A DNA stretch of 15,402 bases from JANYLN01 sp041687575 (GCA_041687575.1 JAWLBS010000091.1:1-15402), one strand, 5' to 3'; shown: positions 1 through 9,240, counted from the first letter of the stretch. Numbers and translations: made by a program. Notes: a model not told the origin generated them from the letters alone.

Positions 1-40
1 CTGGCGATGGCATTCGGGAACGGCAACGGCGAAGACGACT

Positions 41-193
41 CCCTCGCTTACGCTTCGGGCTCTTTCCCGCAGGGTGTGGGCGTCTCTCGCATCCGGACGG
101 CACCCTCGCTTACGCTTCGGGCTCTTTCCCGCAGGGGGTGGGCGTCTCTCGCATCCGGACGACTCCCTCGCTTACGCTTCGGGCTCTTTCCCG
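41..193. repeat. Tandem 62-bp repeat, planctomycete ARSVSEG type
   Basis: Three copies of the core CCCTCGCTTACGCTTCGGGC begin at 41, 103 and 165, a period of exactly 62 bp. The first two copies carry the full unit, ending in a GTGGGCGTCTCTCGCATCCG segment; the third breaks off after the core. Read on the minus strand the core gives the spurious peptide ARSVSEG, which is widespread in planctomycete intergenic DNA (family knowledge). No credible gene overlaps it. A diverged single copy lies at 2012-2040. Confidence 0.85.
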
Positions 194-299
194 TTTGCCT
201 CTGGGAGGGCCGCTCATCCGGGGGATTCCATGGCCGGAACCACCCACTGCCGGCGCTGCGCTTGGCAGCGGGTACCCGGCCTGCCATGGCACCCAACAA

Positions 300-332
300 C
301 GATTGGCGGGCGCAGCCCGCCCTACGTGGACC
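300..332 (-). repeat. Dispersed hairpin repeat, copy 1
   Basis: A perfect 7-bp stem, GGCGGGC / GCCCGCC around a GCA loop (305-321), is followed by CTACGTGGACC. A second, mutated copy is at 7047-7080. Both copies lie at the 3' end of minus-strand genes and in the same orientation. The stem begins about 26 bp past the stop codon of the gene ending at 347, so the copy could act as a 3' hairpin or weak terminator, but there is no T tract. Confidence 0.7.
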
Positions 333-346
333 ATGGCACCCGAAGA

Positions 347-1537
347 TCAGAACAGCGTCTCGCGCGGGGGCGGCTCGCGGAGGTCCATCTGGACGTCGCC
401 GAGGTAGCCTTCGTGCTGGAGGTAGCGGACGGCCTGCTGGACCGTCGGGAACACGCGGGTGGCCGTCTCGGTGATGAACGGCGACGGCTCCGAATCGCTC
501 CGCCACACCACGTAGACCTCCTTGGTCGCCTCGTGGGCGTGCTGCAGCTCGCGCTCCACGCCGCTGCTGATGATCGGCCGGCCGTCCGGGCCCGTGGGGA
601 TGTAACTGACGATCATGTCCGCCTGTTCTATCAGTTTGAAATCGCGGGCGTAGATCTGGCCGTCGATGTCGCCGGCCACCGAGAGGATCTCGTCGACGCT
701 GAAGGCGATCTCCCGGCCGGTGATGTTGAGCTTCAGCTCCTTCTCGCCGCGGCGCCGCGCGGCGACGGCGCGGACGAGCATGTTCTTCTCGTCCACGTCG
801 CCGGGGTCGAAGGTGATGAAGTGCTCGGCGAGCAAGGCGCGGAAGGCGTCGATCTCGGCCATCGTCTCGGGCATGTTCATCACGTGGGTCATCGGGAAGG
901 AGGGGTAGACCTTCTTGCGGTGCGGCTCGAACATCAGCCGGTAGAAGCTCTCGGCCGCCCGCCGCAGCGACTGGCCCCGCGCGAGGATGAAGAACCGCCC
1001 CCAGCCGCGGATGATGGTGGCGAGGATCTCGGTGGCGAGGATCTCTTCCTCGCGCCAGACCATCACGTCCTTGAGCGAGTGCTGGACGTCGCGGTGCTCG
1101 CGGTCGAGCCGCTCGTGGACCGTGTCGAGGTTCTCGACCAGGTTGATGAACAGGTCCGGGTCGAGCTGGAGGATCTGGTCGTGGTCGAACGCCGGGAACA
1201 GCCCGTGCCGCCAGCGGAAGGTCGCGTGGGTGTTGACGATCACGTTGGGGTGGCGCTGGACCTGGCCGAGGATGTCCTTGAAGACCGCCCGCCGCAGGGA
1301 GTTGAGCCGCCCCAGCGGCAGGTCGAGGATCCGCCCCGGAACCACGTCGGGGGCCTCGGCGTACATCATGTCGCCGACGTTGAACAGCAGGACATCGTGG
1401 TCGTTCTCGGCGGCGATGGCGACGACCTGCTCAAGGAAAGGCTTTTTGTCGACGCCGACCTGGCCGGTCACCACGACGCGGCCGCCGGGCATCAGGGGTC
1501 GTCGGGCAAACATTTCCGGGTAGCTGGCTGGTGTCAT
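347..1537 (-). CDS. AdkA-like P-loop protein with nucleoside deoxyribosyltransferase-like C-terminus
   Basis: About 396 residues from the chosen ATG. The N-terminal half follows archaeal adenylate kinase (AdkA) in order: RVVVTGQVGVDKKPF (residues 20-34, P-loop position), FNVGDMMY (52-59), VIVNTHATF (99-107, compare the AdkA VVDTHSTI motif) and a later LDPDLFINLVENLD segment. The P-loop is divergent: D and K replace the usual G and S/T, while one lysine remains. The C-terminal part (about 294-345) has IYARDFKLIEQADMIVSYIP and SGVERELQHAHEATKEVYVV, resembling nucleoside 2-deoxyribosyltransferases. A nucleotide-related role is inferred; neither activity is certain. The start is uncertain: there is no clear Shine-Dalgarno. 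ATGs at 1606, 1537, 1513 and 1492 and a GTG at 1696 are all open; residues upstream of 1537 look non-coding. The gene stands alone. Confidence 0.75.
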   Translation of the reverse strand: MTPASYPEMFARRPLMPGGRVVVTGQVGVDKKPFLEQVVAIAAENDHDVLLFNVGDMMYAEAPDVVPGRILDLPLGRLNSLRRAVFKDILGQVQRHPNVIVNTHATFRWRHGLFPAFDHDQILQLDPDLFINLVENLDTVHERLDREHRDVQHSLKDVMVWREEEILATEILATIIRGWGRFFILARGQSLRRAAESFYRLMFEPHRKKVYPSFPMTHVMNMPETMAEIDAFRALLAEHFITFDPGDVDEKNMLVRAVAARRRGEKELKLNITGREIAFSVDEILSVAGDIDGQIYARDFKLIEQADMIVSYIPTGPDGRPIISSGVERELQHAHEATKEVYVVWRSDSEPSPFITETATRVFPTVQQAVRYLQHEGYLGDVQMDLREPPPRETLF

Positions 1538-2078
1538 TGGAAGTAGTACCGGTCTTCGGGTCAAAGCGGCATCGGCGCTGCGGCCGGATGCCTTGGGCGT
1601 CTTCATGTACGGTACGCGGATGTTAGATGCGGCGAGGGGTTTCGGCAACGGGGCGGGGGGTGCGTGAGAGGATCCGCGGCACTTCCCGTCCTGCACCGGT
1701 CACCGGGGTCGTACCCCGCGCGGCCGCCCCCCCTATGCCAGCAACGACCCCATATCCTGCACAATATCCGCCTCTGACCCCTGCTGCCGGGGTCCGACCC
1801 CATGGAAAAACGCCTCAGCCAGGGAGTGGTCGTCCCCCGGATTGGATCTCCCGCACAAAGCGTCCCGCATCCCCGGGGCGGGGGCATGCGGCGGATGAGC
1901 ATCGGGCGGGATGCGTGTGGGTGGCGCCCATCCGGGGGAACACCGCGACCTCACGGTCACGGCTCCTTGCCACGGGTTGCGGGAGCGTTGCGTGTTTCAA
2001 CGACAAAGGCACCCTCGCTGACGTTTCGGGCTCGCTCCTGCCAGAGCAGGGGCGCCTTTTTCCCTCTCGACCGGGCGA
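1538..2078. other. Intergenic spacer with repeats, no gene seen
   Basis: No reading frame here looks like a protein; the long open frames are typical of GC-rich non-coding DNA. It contains an inverted repeat GACCCC (1776-1781) / GGGGTC (1789-1794) followed by another CGACCCCA, and the diverged ARSVSEG-type repeat at 2012-2040. The lower part may hold the leader of the gene starting near 1537. Confidence 0.6.
2012..2040. repeat. Diverged single copy of the ARSVSEG-type repeat
   Basis: CCCTCGCTGACGTTTCGGGC followed by TCGCTCCTG matches the 41-193 core with a few substitutions. It lies about 40 bp past the stop codon of the DUF167 gene, so it again sits at a gene 3' end. Confidence 0.65.
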
Positions 2079-2384
2079 CTACGCCTGGCCGAGGCGCTGG
2101 CGGGCCTGCTCGACGGTGATGCCGGCCACGAGGACCTTCTTGCGGGCGGTGGCGGTGCCGGCGACGACCTGCACCTGCTGGGGGCGAACGCCCAGGGCGT
2201 GGGCGAGCATGCGGCAAAGGGCCTTGTTGGCCTTGCCGGCCTCGGGCGGGGCGGCCACGGCGACCTTGAGGTGGTCGCCGAGCCAGCCTGCGATGCGGTC
2301 GCAGCTGGAGCCGGGGACGGCCTTGACCTGGATCTGGACGCCGTCGAGGCTGCTGGTTATCGACCCTTGTTCGGGCTGGCTCAT
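2079..2384 (-). CDS. DUF167 / YggU family protein
   Basis: 101 residues, the usual length for this small family (UPF0235/DUF167), whose biochemical role is not established. Visible family features are VQIQVKAVPGSS (16-27), the conserved PPEAGKANKAL (46-56), LGVRPQQVQVVAG (64-76) and the RKK stretch (81-83) before the last strand. The ATG at 2384 is preceded by AGGGAG with 8 bases between, which supports this start. It is divergent from the stable-RNA operon, whose first promoter lies about 105 bp upstream. Its stop is followed by a dispersed repeat. No operon partner is visible. Confidence 0.9.
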   Translation of the reverse strand: MSQPEQGSITSSLDGVQIQVKAVPGSSCDRIAGWLGDHLKVAVAAPPEAGKANKALCRMLAHALGVRPQQVQVVAGTATARKKVLVAGITVEQARQRLGQA

Positions 2385-2428
2385 CGGCTGGGCTCCCTGG
2401 AAAACCTGTCAACGAGTGTCAGGCATAA

Positions 2429-2454
2429 GTCCTTGCAGGGCAATGTGCAAGGAC
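2429..2454. other. Perfect 9-bp inverted repeat upstream of the rRNA promoter
   Basis: GTCCTTGCA (2429-2437) and TGCAAGGAC (2446-2454) are perfect inverted copies with an 8-base centre. The site lies between the divergent DUF167 start and the first stable-RNA promoter, ending 36 bp before its -35 box. It could be a protein-binding site or an RNA hairpin in the DUF167 leader; the sequence alone does not decide. Confidence 0.4.
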
Positions 2455-2490
2455 CTGCAGGAAAAACGCCCCGAATCGTTGATGGCCCAG

Positions 2491-2519
2491 TTGACCTTAA
2501 CGCCGTGTTCATCTATAGT
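2491..2519 (+). promoter_or_regulatory. Promoter P1 of the tRNA-23S-5S operon
   Basis: TTGACC (2491-2496), a 17-bp spacer and TATAGT (2514-2519) form a near-consensus sigma-70-type promoter. Transcription would start near 2526, at the edge of a boxA-like element and upstream of tRNA-Ile. Confidence 0.7.
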
Positions 2520-2524
2520 TACCT

Positions 2525-2536
2525 TGCTCTTTGAAA
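2525..2536 (+). promoter_or_regulatory. boxA-like antitermination element
   Basis: TGCTCTTTGAAA closely matches the rrn leader boxA of enterobacteria (TGCTCTTTAACA), the NusB/S10 loading site that keeps RNA polymerase elongating through rRNA genes. Related GGCTCTTTGA elements precede the 23S gene (3114) and the 5S gene (6339). Confidence 0.55.
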
Positions 2537-2578
2537 TGGAAGGTCTCCGACGATTTGCCCGAAGACGGGGCAGGCCTC

Positions 2579-2606
2579 TTGACTTACGGGCGGGGATGGC
2601 TACATT
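2579..2606 (+). promoter_or_regulatory. Promoter P2 of the tRNA-23S-5S operon
   Basis: TTGACT (2579-2584), a 16-bp spacer and TACATT (2601-2606) lie 50 bp before tRNA-Ile. This is a second, tandem sigma-70-type promoter. Confidence 0.5.
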
Positions 2607-2655
2607 GATCCCTCGCCGTCTGGCAGGCCGGTTCGCGGATTGGCTCGCAGCAGAT

Positions 2656-2729
2656 GGGCTCGTAGCTCAGTTGGCTAGAGCGTGCCCCTGATAAGGGCAA
2701 GGTCGTTGGTTCGACTCCAACCGGGCCCA
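2656..2729 (+). tRNA. tRNA-Ile (GAT)
   Basis: A 74-nt cloverleaf. The acceptor stem is GGGCTCG with CGGGCCC (one G-U pair), T8 and A9 are in place, the anticodon stem is TGCCC/GGGCA around CTGATAA, and the T arm contains GGTTCGACTCC. The anticodon GAT is at 2690-2692, reading AUC and AUU. The discriminator is A and CCA is not encoded. It is followed by tRNA-Ala, the pair usually found in the 16S-23S spacer. Confidence 0.97.
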
Positions 2730-2800
2730 TTCAGTCTCGCCTTCGGGCGTGGCTGACCCGCTGAGTTGACGGCTGGTCCAGGTGGCCAGGCCATATGGAC

Positions 2801-2873
2801 GGGGCCGTAGCTCAATTGGGAGAGCGCTAGCTTTGCAAGCTAGAGGTCACGGGTTCGACCCCCGTCGGCTCCA
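2801..2873 (+). tRNA. tRNA-Ala (TGC)
   Basis: A 73-nt cloverleaf. The acceptor stem is GGGGCCG with CGGCTCC (one G-U pair), the anticodon stem is CTAGC/GCTAG around TTTGCAA, and the T loop is GTTCGACCC. The anticodon TGC is at 2834-2836. CCA is not encoded. It is 71 bp after tRNA-Ile, in the order conserved in bacterial rRNA spacers. Confidence 0.97.
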
Positions 2874-2898
2874 TGGGGCAACCGGTTGCAGCGGCCCG

Positions 2899-2958
2899 AA
2901 AGAAAAGTTAGGAAAAACTTTTCGGGGCGGTTGACACGGAGGCCTGGATCGGTAGAAT
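2899..2958 (+). promoter_or_regulatory. Promoter P3 with A/T-rich UP-like element, ahead of 23S
   Basis: TTGACA (2931-2936), a 16-bp spacer and TAGAAT (2953-2958) make the strongest promoter match in the window. The 2899-2922 stretch just upstream is strikingly A/T-rich against the local GC content and resembles an rRNA UP element. The same stretch can fold, AAGTT with AACTT. It lies between tRNA-Ala and 23S, so 23S-5S can be transcribed without the tRNAs. Confidence 0.7.
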
Positions 2959-3113
2959 TACCTCTCTCGACGCTGATGAGGGGCAACCGCAAGGGGTTGC
3001 GAGGGTTAGCGGCGAGCGGTGGTGAAGGAAACGCCGTCAGTCCCAGGGCATCGGATGGTGCCTTCGGACCGGCGACGAGCCTTCGACGGGCGAGTTGTCG
3101 GATTTTTGTTTGA

Positions 3114-3131
3114 GGCTCTTTGACAATCGAA
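3114..3131 (+). promoter_or_regulatory. boxA-like leader element and 5' arm of the 23S processing stem
   Basis: GGCTCTTTGACAATCGAA is complementary over 18 positions (one G-U) to 6315-6332 beyond the 23S 3' end. Such flanking helices are RNase III substrates in pre-23S rRNA. Pairing resumes after a small internal loop, with 3139-3150 against 6298-6309 (one G-U), and again with 3179-3192 against 6285-6298. The first part, GGCTCTTTGACA, is also boxA-like. The remaining 2959-3316 leader holds small hairpins and no gene. Confidence 0.65.
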
Positions 3132-3316
3132 TAGGTAAGGAAGCGGTAGACGTAATGACATCAAGTCATTGCGATCCAATTGGTGCCGTGTGTGAATGTT
3201 GCACGGAGAAATCCGTGTTCTAGTATCGGATCGAGTGCCGGCAGTGACTTGATCGCACGAGCGAGGGTCAGGCGGTCGGGGTAAAGCCCGGCCGGCGGAC
3301 AATTGTTCATAAGTGT

Positions 3317-6213
<2,897 letters not shown>

Positions 6214-6314
6214 GCTTATGAATGGTTGTCCGGCTCTGACACGAGCCGGGCGTTCAAGTCACATAAAGTGCTCCGATCCGAGAGCACATGACACCAATCT
6301 ACTGCTTCCCCCTG

Positions 6315-6332
6315 TTCGATTGTCAAAGGGCC
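6315..6332 (+). other. 3' arm of the 23S processing stem
   Basis: TTCGATTGTCAAAGGGCC is the reverse complement of 3114-3131 apart from one G-U position. The two arms would bring the ends of the 23S precursor together for cleavage. Confidence 0.65.
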
Positions 6333-6338
6333 CCAAAC

Positions 6339-6350
6339 GGCTCTTTGATT
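6339..6350 (+). promoter_or_regulatory. boxA-like element between 23S and 5S
   Basis: GGCTCTTTGATT repeats the GGCTCTTTGA seen before the 23S gene and lies 49 bp ahead of 5S. It may be another antitermination site, or a competing partner for the processing stem. Supported only by similarity. Confidence 0.35.
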
Positions 6351-6399
6351 TACTTTGCGAACGAGCGGCCAGGCTTTCGGGCCCGGCCGGTTCATGAAT

Positions 6400-6510
6400 G
6401 TGTTGGTGGTCATACGTGCGGGGACACACCCGTTCCCATTCCGAACACGGCAGTAAAGTCCGCACGGCCGATGGTAGTCCTTCGGGGCGAGAGTAGGTTA
6501 CTGCCAGCAC
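6400..6510 (+). rRNA. 5S ribosomal RNA
   Basis: About 111 nt. Helix I pairs GTGTTGG (6400-6406) with CCAGCAC (6504-6510). Family landmarks are CCCGTTCCCATTCCGAACAC, the CCGATGGTAGT segment and GCGAGAGTAGG. It lies about 186 bp after 23S and is followed within 15 bp by an intrinsic terminator, so it is the last gene of the operon. Confidence 0.96.
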
Positions 6511-6523
6511 TTATTATTCAAAG

Positions 6524-6555
6524 AAAGCCCGGTCCGAAAGGATCGGGCTTTTTTT
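6524..6555 (+). terminator. Rho-independent terminator of the rRNA operon
   Basis: A 12-bp stem, AAAGCCCGGTCC (6524-6535) with GGATCGGGCTTT (6540-6551, one G-U), closes on a GAAA tetraloop and runs into an uninterrupted T tract. It lies directly after 5S. Confidence 0.95.
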
Positions 6556-6569
6556 GTGCGCGGCGATCG

Positions 6570-6578
6570 TGGTATGAT
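6570..6578 (+). promoter_or_regulatory. Candidate extended -10 for the MNT gene
   Basis: TGGTATGAT has the TGN-TATGAT form of an extended -10 box. No good -35 is seen at normal spacing. It lies between the rRNA terminator and the MNT gene, with a predicted leader of about 55 bases. Confidence 0.35.
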
Positions 6579-6639
6579 AAAGGGAATGACGCCGCGCGGC
6601 CGGCGTCTTGTGGGTGGCCGCTCCCAGGGAGTCAGCCCC

Positions 6640-6927
6640 ATGGTAGCGATGTCAGACATACAGGCCGTTGCCGGCCGAATCGCAAGGGAGTTTCGTCCGG
6701 AGCGGATCATTCTGTTCGGGTCCTTCGCCTACGGGCGTCCGGGGCCCGACTCGGATGTAGACCTGTTGGTGCTGCTGCCGTTCGACGGAACGGGTTTCTG
6801 GAAGAACCTTGAGATCCTGAACCGGGTGGAGGCGCCGTTCGCATTAGACCTCCTGGCCCGTCGCCCGGATGAGACGCGGCGGCGGTACGTACGCCCAGCT
6901 CGATCCACTGATCCGCGACGCGATTGA
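6640..6927 (+). CDS. MntA-like minimal nucleotidyltransferase, C-terminus frameshifted
   Basis: 95 residues as it stands. The MNT signature GS-X10-DxD is complete: GSFAYGRPGPDSDVD, with G27-S28 and D39/D41. MntA proteins are antitoxins that AMPylate and silence a HEPN ribonuclease toxin encoded just downstream (family knowledge). The ATG at 6640 is preceded by AGGGAG with 8 bases between. The C-terminus is broken. A GTAC duplication (6885-6892) shifts the frame; the other frame then reads YAQLDPLIRDAIDR, and after one further missing G near 6930 the original frame resumes as KVLYERDRQ, ending at TGA 6961-6963. The duplication and deletion cancel, but TGA 6925-6927 falls between them. The catalytic core may still be made; antitoxin function is doubtful because its partner is truncated. 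Confidence 0.75.
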   Translation: MVAMSDIQAVAGRIAREFRPERIILFGSFAYGRPGPDSDVDLLVLLPFDGTGFWKNLEILNRVEAPFALDLLARRPDETRRRYVRPARSTDPRRD

Positions 6928-6943
6928 TCGGGCAAGGTGCTCT

Positions 6944-7046
6944 ATGAACGAGATCGTCAGTGAATGGGTCGCAAAGGCGGAAGGGGATTTCGGCACCGCC
7001 AGGCGGGAGATGGCAGTTGCTGGCAGACTCTTTGTAGGCGTCCACT
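6944..7046 (+). pseudogene. Truncated HEPN-domain toxin remnant (HepT-like)
   Basis: From ATG 6944 the frame reads MNEIVSEWVAKAEGDFGTAR and then REMAVA. This resembles the first helix of HEPN proteins paired with MNT nucleotidyltransferases. Similarity stops near residue 27-30. The frame stays open to 7138 but runs through a dispersed repeat and the antisense of the next gene. The Rx4-6H catalytic motif of HEPN ribonucleases, expected near the C-terminus, is absent. The start overlaps the ancestral mntA end (TGA 6961-6963) by 20 bp, typical of a coupled toxin-antitoxin pair. It is judged a dead remnant. Confidence 0.65.
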
Positions 7047-7080
7047 CGATTGGCGGGCGAAGCCCTGTCTACGTAGGACC
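7047..7080 (-). repeat. Dispersed hairpin repeat, copy 2
   Basis: CGATTGGCGGGCGAAGCCCT followed by GTCTACGTAGGACC matches 300-332 in most positions, with a damaged right stem arm. It contains the stop codon (7069-7071) of the minus-strand hydrolase and marks the end of HEPN similarity. Confidence 0.65.
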
Positions 7081-8979
7081 CTGCGCATGCTTGAGCATCC
7101 CGGCCGGCAGATTCGCCACCAGGTCGGGCAGGTCGTAGACCTGCAATGCCCCGTGCACCGTGTTGATCAGTTCGTTTCGGTGCAACGGCGCGTGAACGAT
7201 ATCGGACCATGCAAGACCGGGGCTTTCCAGCTGCAGCGATCGGAACAGGTCCGGCTCGAGAGCAGCGGCGTGTAAGGCGGCGGCGGTTGTCTCTCGGACG
7301 GCGACCAGGTCGAGTGCGGGGGGCGCATCTTCAGCGGCCTGCGATCGCAACCACCTCGCCGCCATCAGGATCTGCTCCGCCCGGATGCCCAGGTACGGCC
7401 GGCCCAGCAGGTACGCCAGGAAAAACTCCTTGGCATGATGGCCGAAATGCCGGGTCGATGGGGGAATCTCTTCCGATTTGGTGCCGCTGAGCCCGGGCAG
7501 GGGCAGCGCGAGCACCAGATATCCCCGCCGGGCCAAGTCGGCGGCGGGGCCGTCGGCTGTCGCGCCCGCTTCCGCCGCGGATGCTTCGCTCGCATCGTCC
7601 GGCAGGTAGAGACATGCCCCGATGGGCGACACTTCCGGCCGAAGTAGAATCCCACTCAGGGCAACATCCGGCTCCGGCTGGAGCCAGACGTCGCTGACGG
7701 TGAAGCCTTCCGCCCGTTTGATCTGCCGCAGCTCGGCCGCCGGTTCGGGGATCCCCGCCAGCGGGCGGATGCCGGCTATCTCGCGGACTTTTCCGAGTAC
7801 GACTTCGCGGGAATTCTCCTTCCAGAACTGCTTCCGTTTCGCCGCGAGGCGCGCTTCAAGGTCCGCGTTGAGGTCGAACAGCGATTTCGCCCCCTCGATC
7901 CGCAGCACCTGCCCCTTCGGTGTGCAGTGCATCTGCTCGTCCGTACGGAGCTCGGCGGGCGGTTCACCGACCGGCTCGTCGACCCCGCACAGCCAGCGGC
8001 GCATCCACCGGACCATCGGCACGCGGAGCTCGGTATCGAAATTGTGCGGCAGATCGGCCTCGACGATCTCGACCCGCTCGGCGAAACCCAGCCGCGTGTA
8101 GATCCGCTTGACCTGGCGGAAGGTCTCCCACGTGCCCTCGATATCGAAAAAATCCCGAGTCGCGGCGCCCAGCAGCAGCGGGCGCGGGGCGAACAAAATC
8201 GCATAGTCGGCGTGGTCGAGTCCGCAGCGGACCTGGGCATGCAGGTTCTGCTCGGCGTCCTGCGGGCCGATCGTGTCGATCAGCCGGCCCAACGACGTCA
8301 GGTAGCAGCACGGCACCGCGCAGGCGATCCGCGGGTCGATCGCCATGAGGTAGCTCGTCTGTGTGCCGCCGCCGGAGGTGCCCGTGCAGCCGATCCGCGC
8401 TGCATCGATATCGTTCCGGCTGACGAGGTAATCAACCGCCCGGATGGCGTCGTGGATCATATCGCCGGCGATGCTGCGGCCGAGCAGGATGCTGCCCGCG
8501 CCGATCAGCGTGTGCTCGACGGTCGAGCCGACCACGCGGCAGCCGCGCTTGTCGAGGATCTGCGAGCGTTCGCCCTGGCCGATCGGATCGAAGCAGAACC
8601 CGGCGATGCCATGCCGGGCGAGCAGGATGGGGGCCTGCTGGTAGTTTTCGTAGGCCTTGCCATTGTTGCTGTGGCCGCAGGGTACCAAGGCAGCCGGGTA
8701 GGGTGGTTCGGCGTCCGGCAGGTAGAGAACCCCGGTGACCGGCAGGCCAGGGCGACTCTCAAATATGATCTTTTGTTCGCGGTAGCCGTCGCGAGGCACG
8801 GTCGCAACGATCCGGGCGTTCAGGGGCGTCTTTTCAGGCATTTCGCCAAGCCCGGCCAGCAGCTGCGTGCGGAGGCGTTTCTGCCAGTCGGCGATCTGCT
8901 CTGGCGTGCGGATCTGCTCATAGCGCTGCCGCCGGGCGGCGAGGGCCTCGTGGGCCTGATGGCGGAGTCGGTTCCACAT
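7069..8979 (-). CDS. Two-domain alpha/beta hydrolase (acetyl xylan esterase-like)
   Basis: 636 residues, no signal peptide seen, so probably cytoplasmic. The N-terminal half is an alpha/beta hydrolase of the acetyl-esterase/peptidase type. It has the oxyanion-side segment VPCGHSNNGKAYENYQ (99-114), DPIGQGERS (131-139), the nucleophile elbow GTSGGG with Ser202, a probable acid at D276 or D279, and His312 in PHNF. The C-terminal half (about 440-630) repeats the fold but its elbow position reads DLVAVRETTAAAL, with no serine nucleophile. The natural substrate is unknown; carbohydrate esters are a guess from the family. ATG 8979 has AAGGAG with 7 bases between. The final residues after YDLPDLVANL lie in or near a dispersed repeat and may replace a longer native end. 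Confidence 0.85.
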   Translation of the reverse strand: MWNRLRHQAHEALAARRQRYEQIRTPEQIADWQKRLRTQLLAGLGEMPEKTPLNARIVATVPRDGYREQKIIFESRPGLPVTGVLYLPDAEPPYPAALVPCGHSNNGKAYENYQQAPILLARHGIAGFCFDPIGQGERSQILDKRGCRVVGSTVEHTLIGAGSILLGRSIAGDMIHDAIRAVDYLVSRNDIDAARIGCTGTSGGGTQTSYLMAIDPRIACAVPCCYLTSLGRLIDTIGPQDAEQNLHAQVRCGLDHADYAILFAPRPLLLGAATRDFFDIEGTWETFRQVKRIYTRLGFAERVEIVEADLPHNFDTELRVPMVRWMRRWLCGVDEPVGEPPAELRTDEQMHCTPKGQVLRIEGAKSLFDLNADLEARLAAKRKQFWKENSREVVLGKVREIAGIRPLAGIPEPAAELRQIKRAEGFTVSDVWLQPEPDVALSGILLRPEVSPIGACLYLPDDASEASAAEAGATADGPAADLARRGYLVLALPLPGLSGTKSEEIPPSTRHFGHHAKEFFLAYLLGRPYLGIRAEQILMAARWLRSQAAEDAPPALDLVAVRETTAAALHAAALEPDLFRSLQLESPGLAWSDIVHAPLHRNELINTVHGALQVYDLPDLVANLPAGMLKHAQGPT

Positions 8980-9012
8980 GCCGGGGCTCCTTCGGGAATT
9001 AGATCGTCCCCG

Positions 9013-9041
9013 ACGGTATCGCCGGCGGTGGGCGGGGTCAA
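9013..9041 (-). promoter_or_regulatory. Candidate promoter of the hydrolase gene
   Basis: On the minus strand, TTGACC (9041-9036), a 17-bp spacer and TACCGT (9018-9013) precede the hydrolase ATG by about 33 bases. The -35 box is good and the -10 box weak. Confidence 0.4.
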
Positions 9042-9197
9042 GGATGGATTCGGGTTTCGGGTGTCGGAATCACGGCCTTGGCGCAGATCTCGCAGACGCG
9101 TGCAGGGCGGAGCGAAACGACTTTCCGCAGATTCCGCAGACTGAAAAACGGAACGACAAAACGAGGGCAAAGCAGGGGCATCGCAGCAGAGAACGCC

Positions 9198-9240
9198 AAT
9201 ATGCACTGCGGCGGCGCAGACTCCGCTATCACTCAAGCCA
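9198..9240. repeat. 43-bp direct repeat, copy 1
   Basis: Starts AATATGCACTGCGGCGGC and ends TATCACTCAAGCCA. It aligns without gaps to 9285-9327 and has several substitutions. Confidence 0.65.

Noticed and set aside
41..193. Possible CRISPR array
   Set aside because: The units are tandem copies with near-identical spacers, so there are no unique spacers, and no cas genes are present.
74..1546. 490-codon plus-strand open frame
   Set aside because: It is antisense to the AdkA-like gene and rich in D, V, E, L and G, the usual shadow of a GC-rich gene; no domain is recognisable.
2410..2655. Possible 16S rRNA 3' end
   Set aside because: No anti-Shine-Dalgarno CCTCC-type 3' end or conserved 16S helices are present; the stretch is a promoter region.
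1627..2691. 354-codon plus-strand open frame
   Set aside because: It crosses the DUF167 gene antisense, the rRNA promoters and tRNA-Ile; composition is not protein-like.
6288..6812. 174-codon plus-strand open frame
   Set aside because: It runs through the 23S flank, 5S and terminator and overlaps the MNT gene in another frame.
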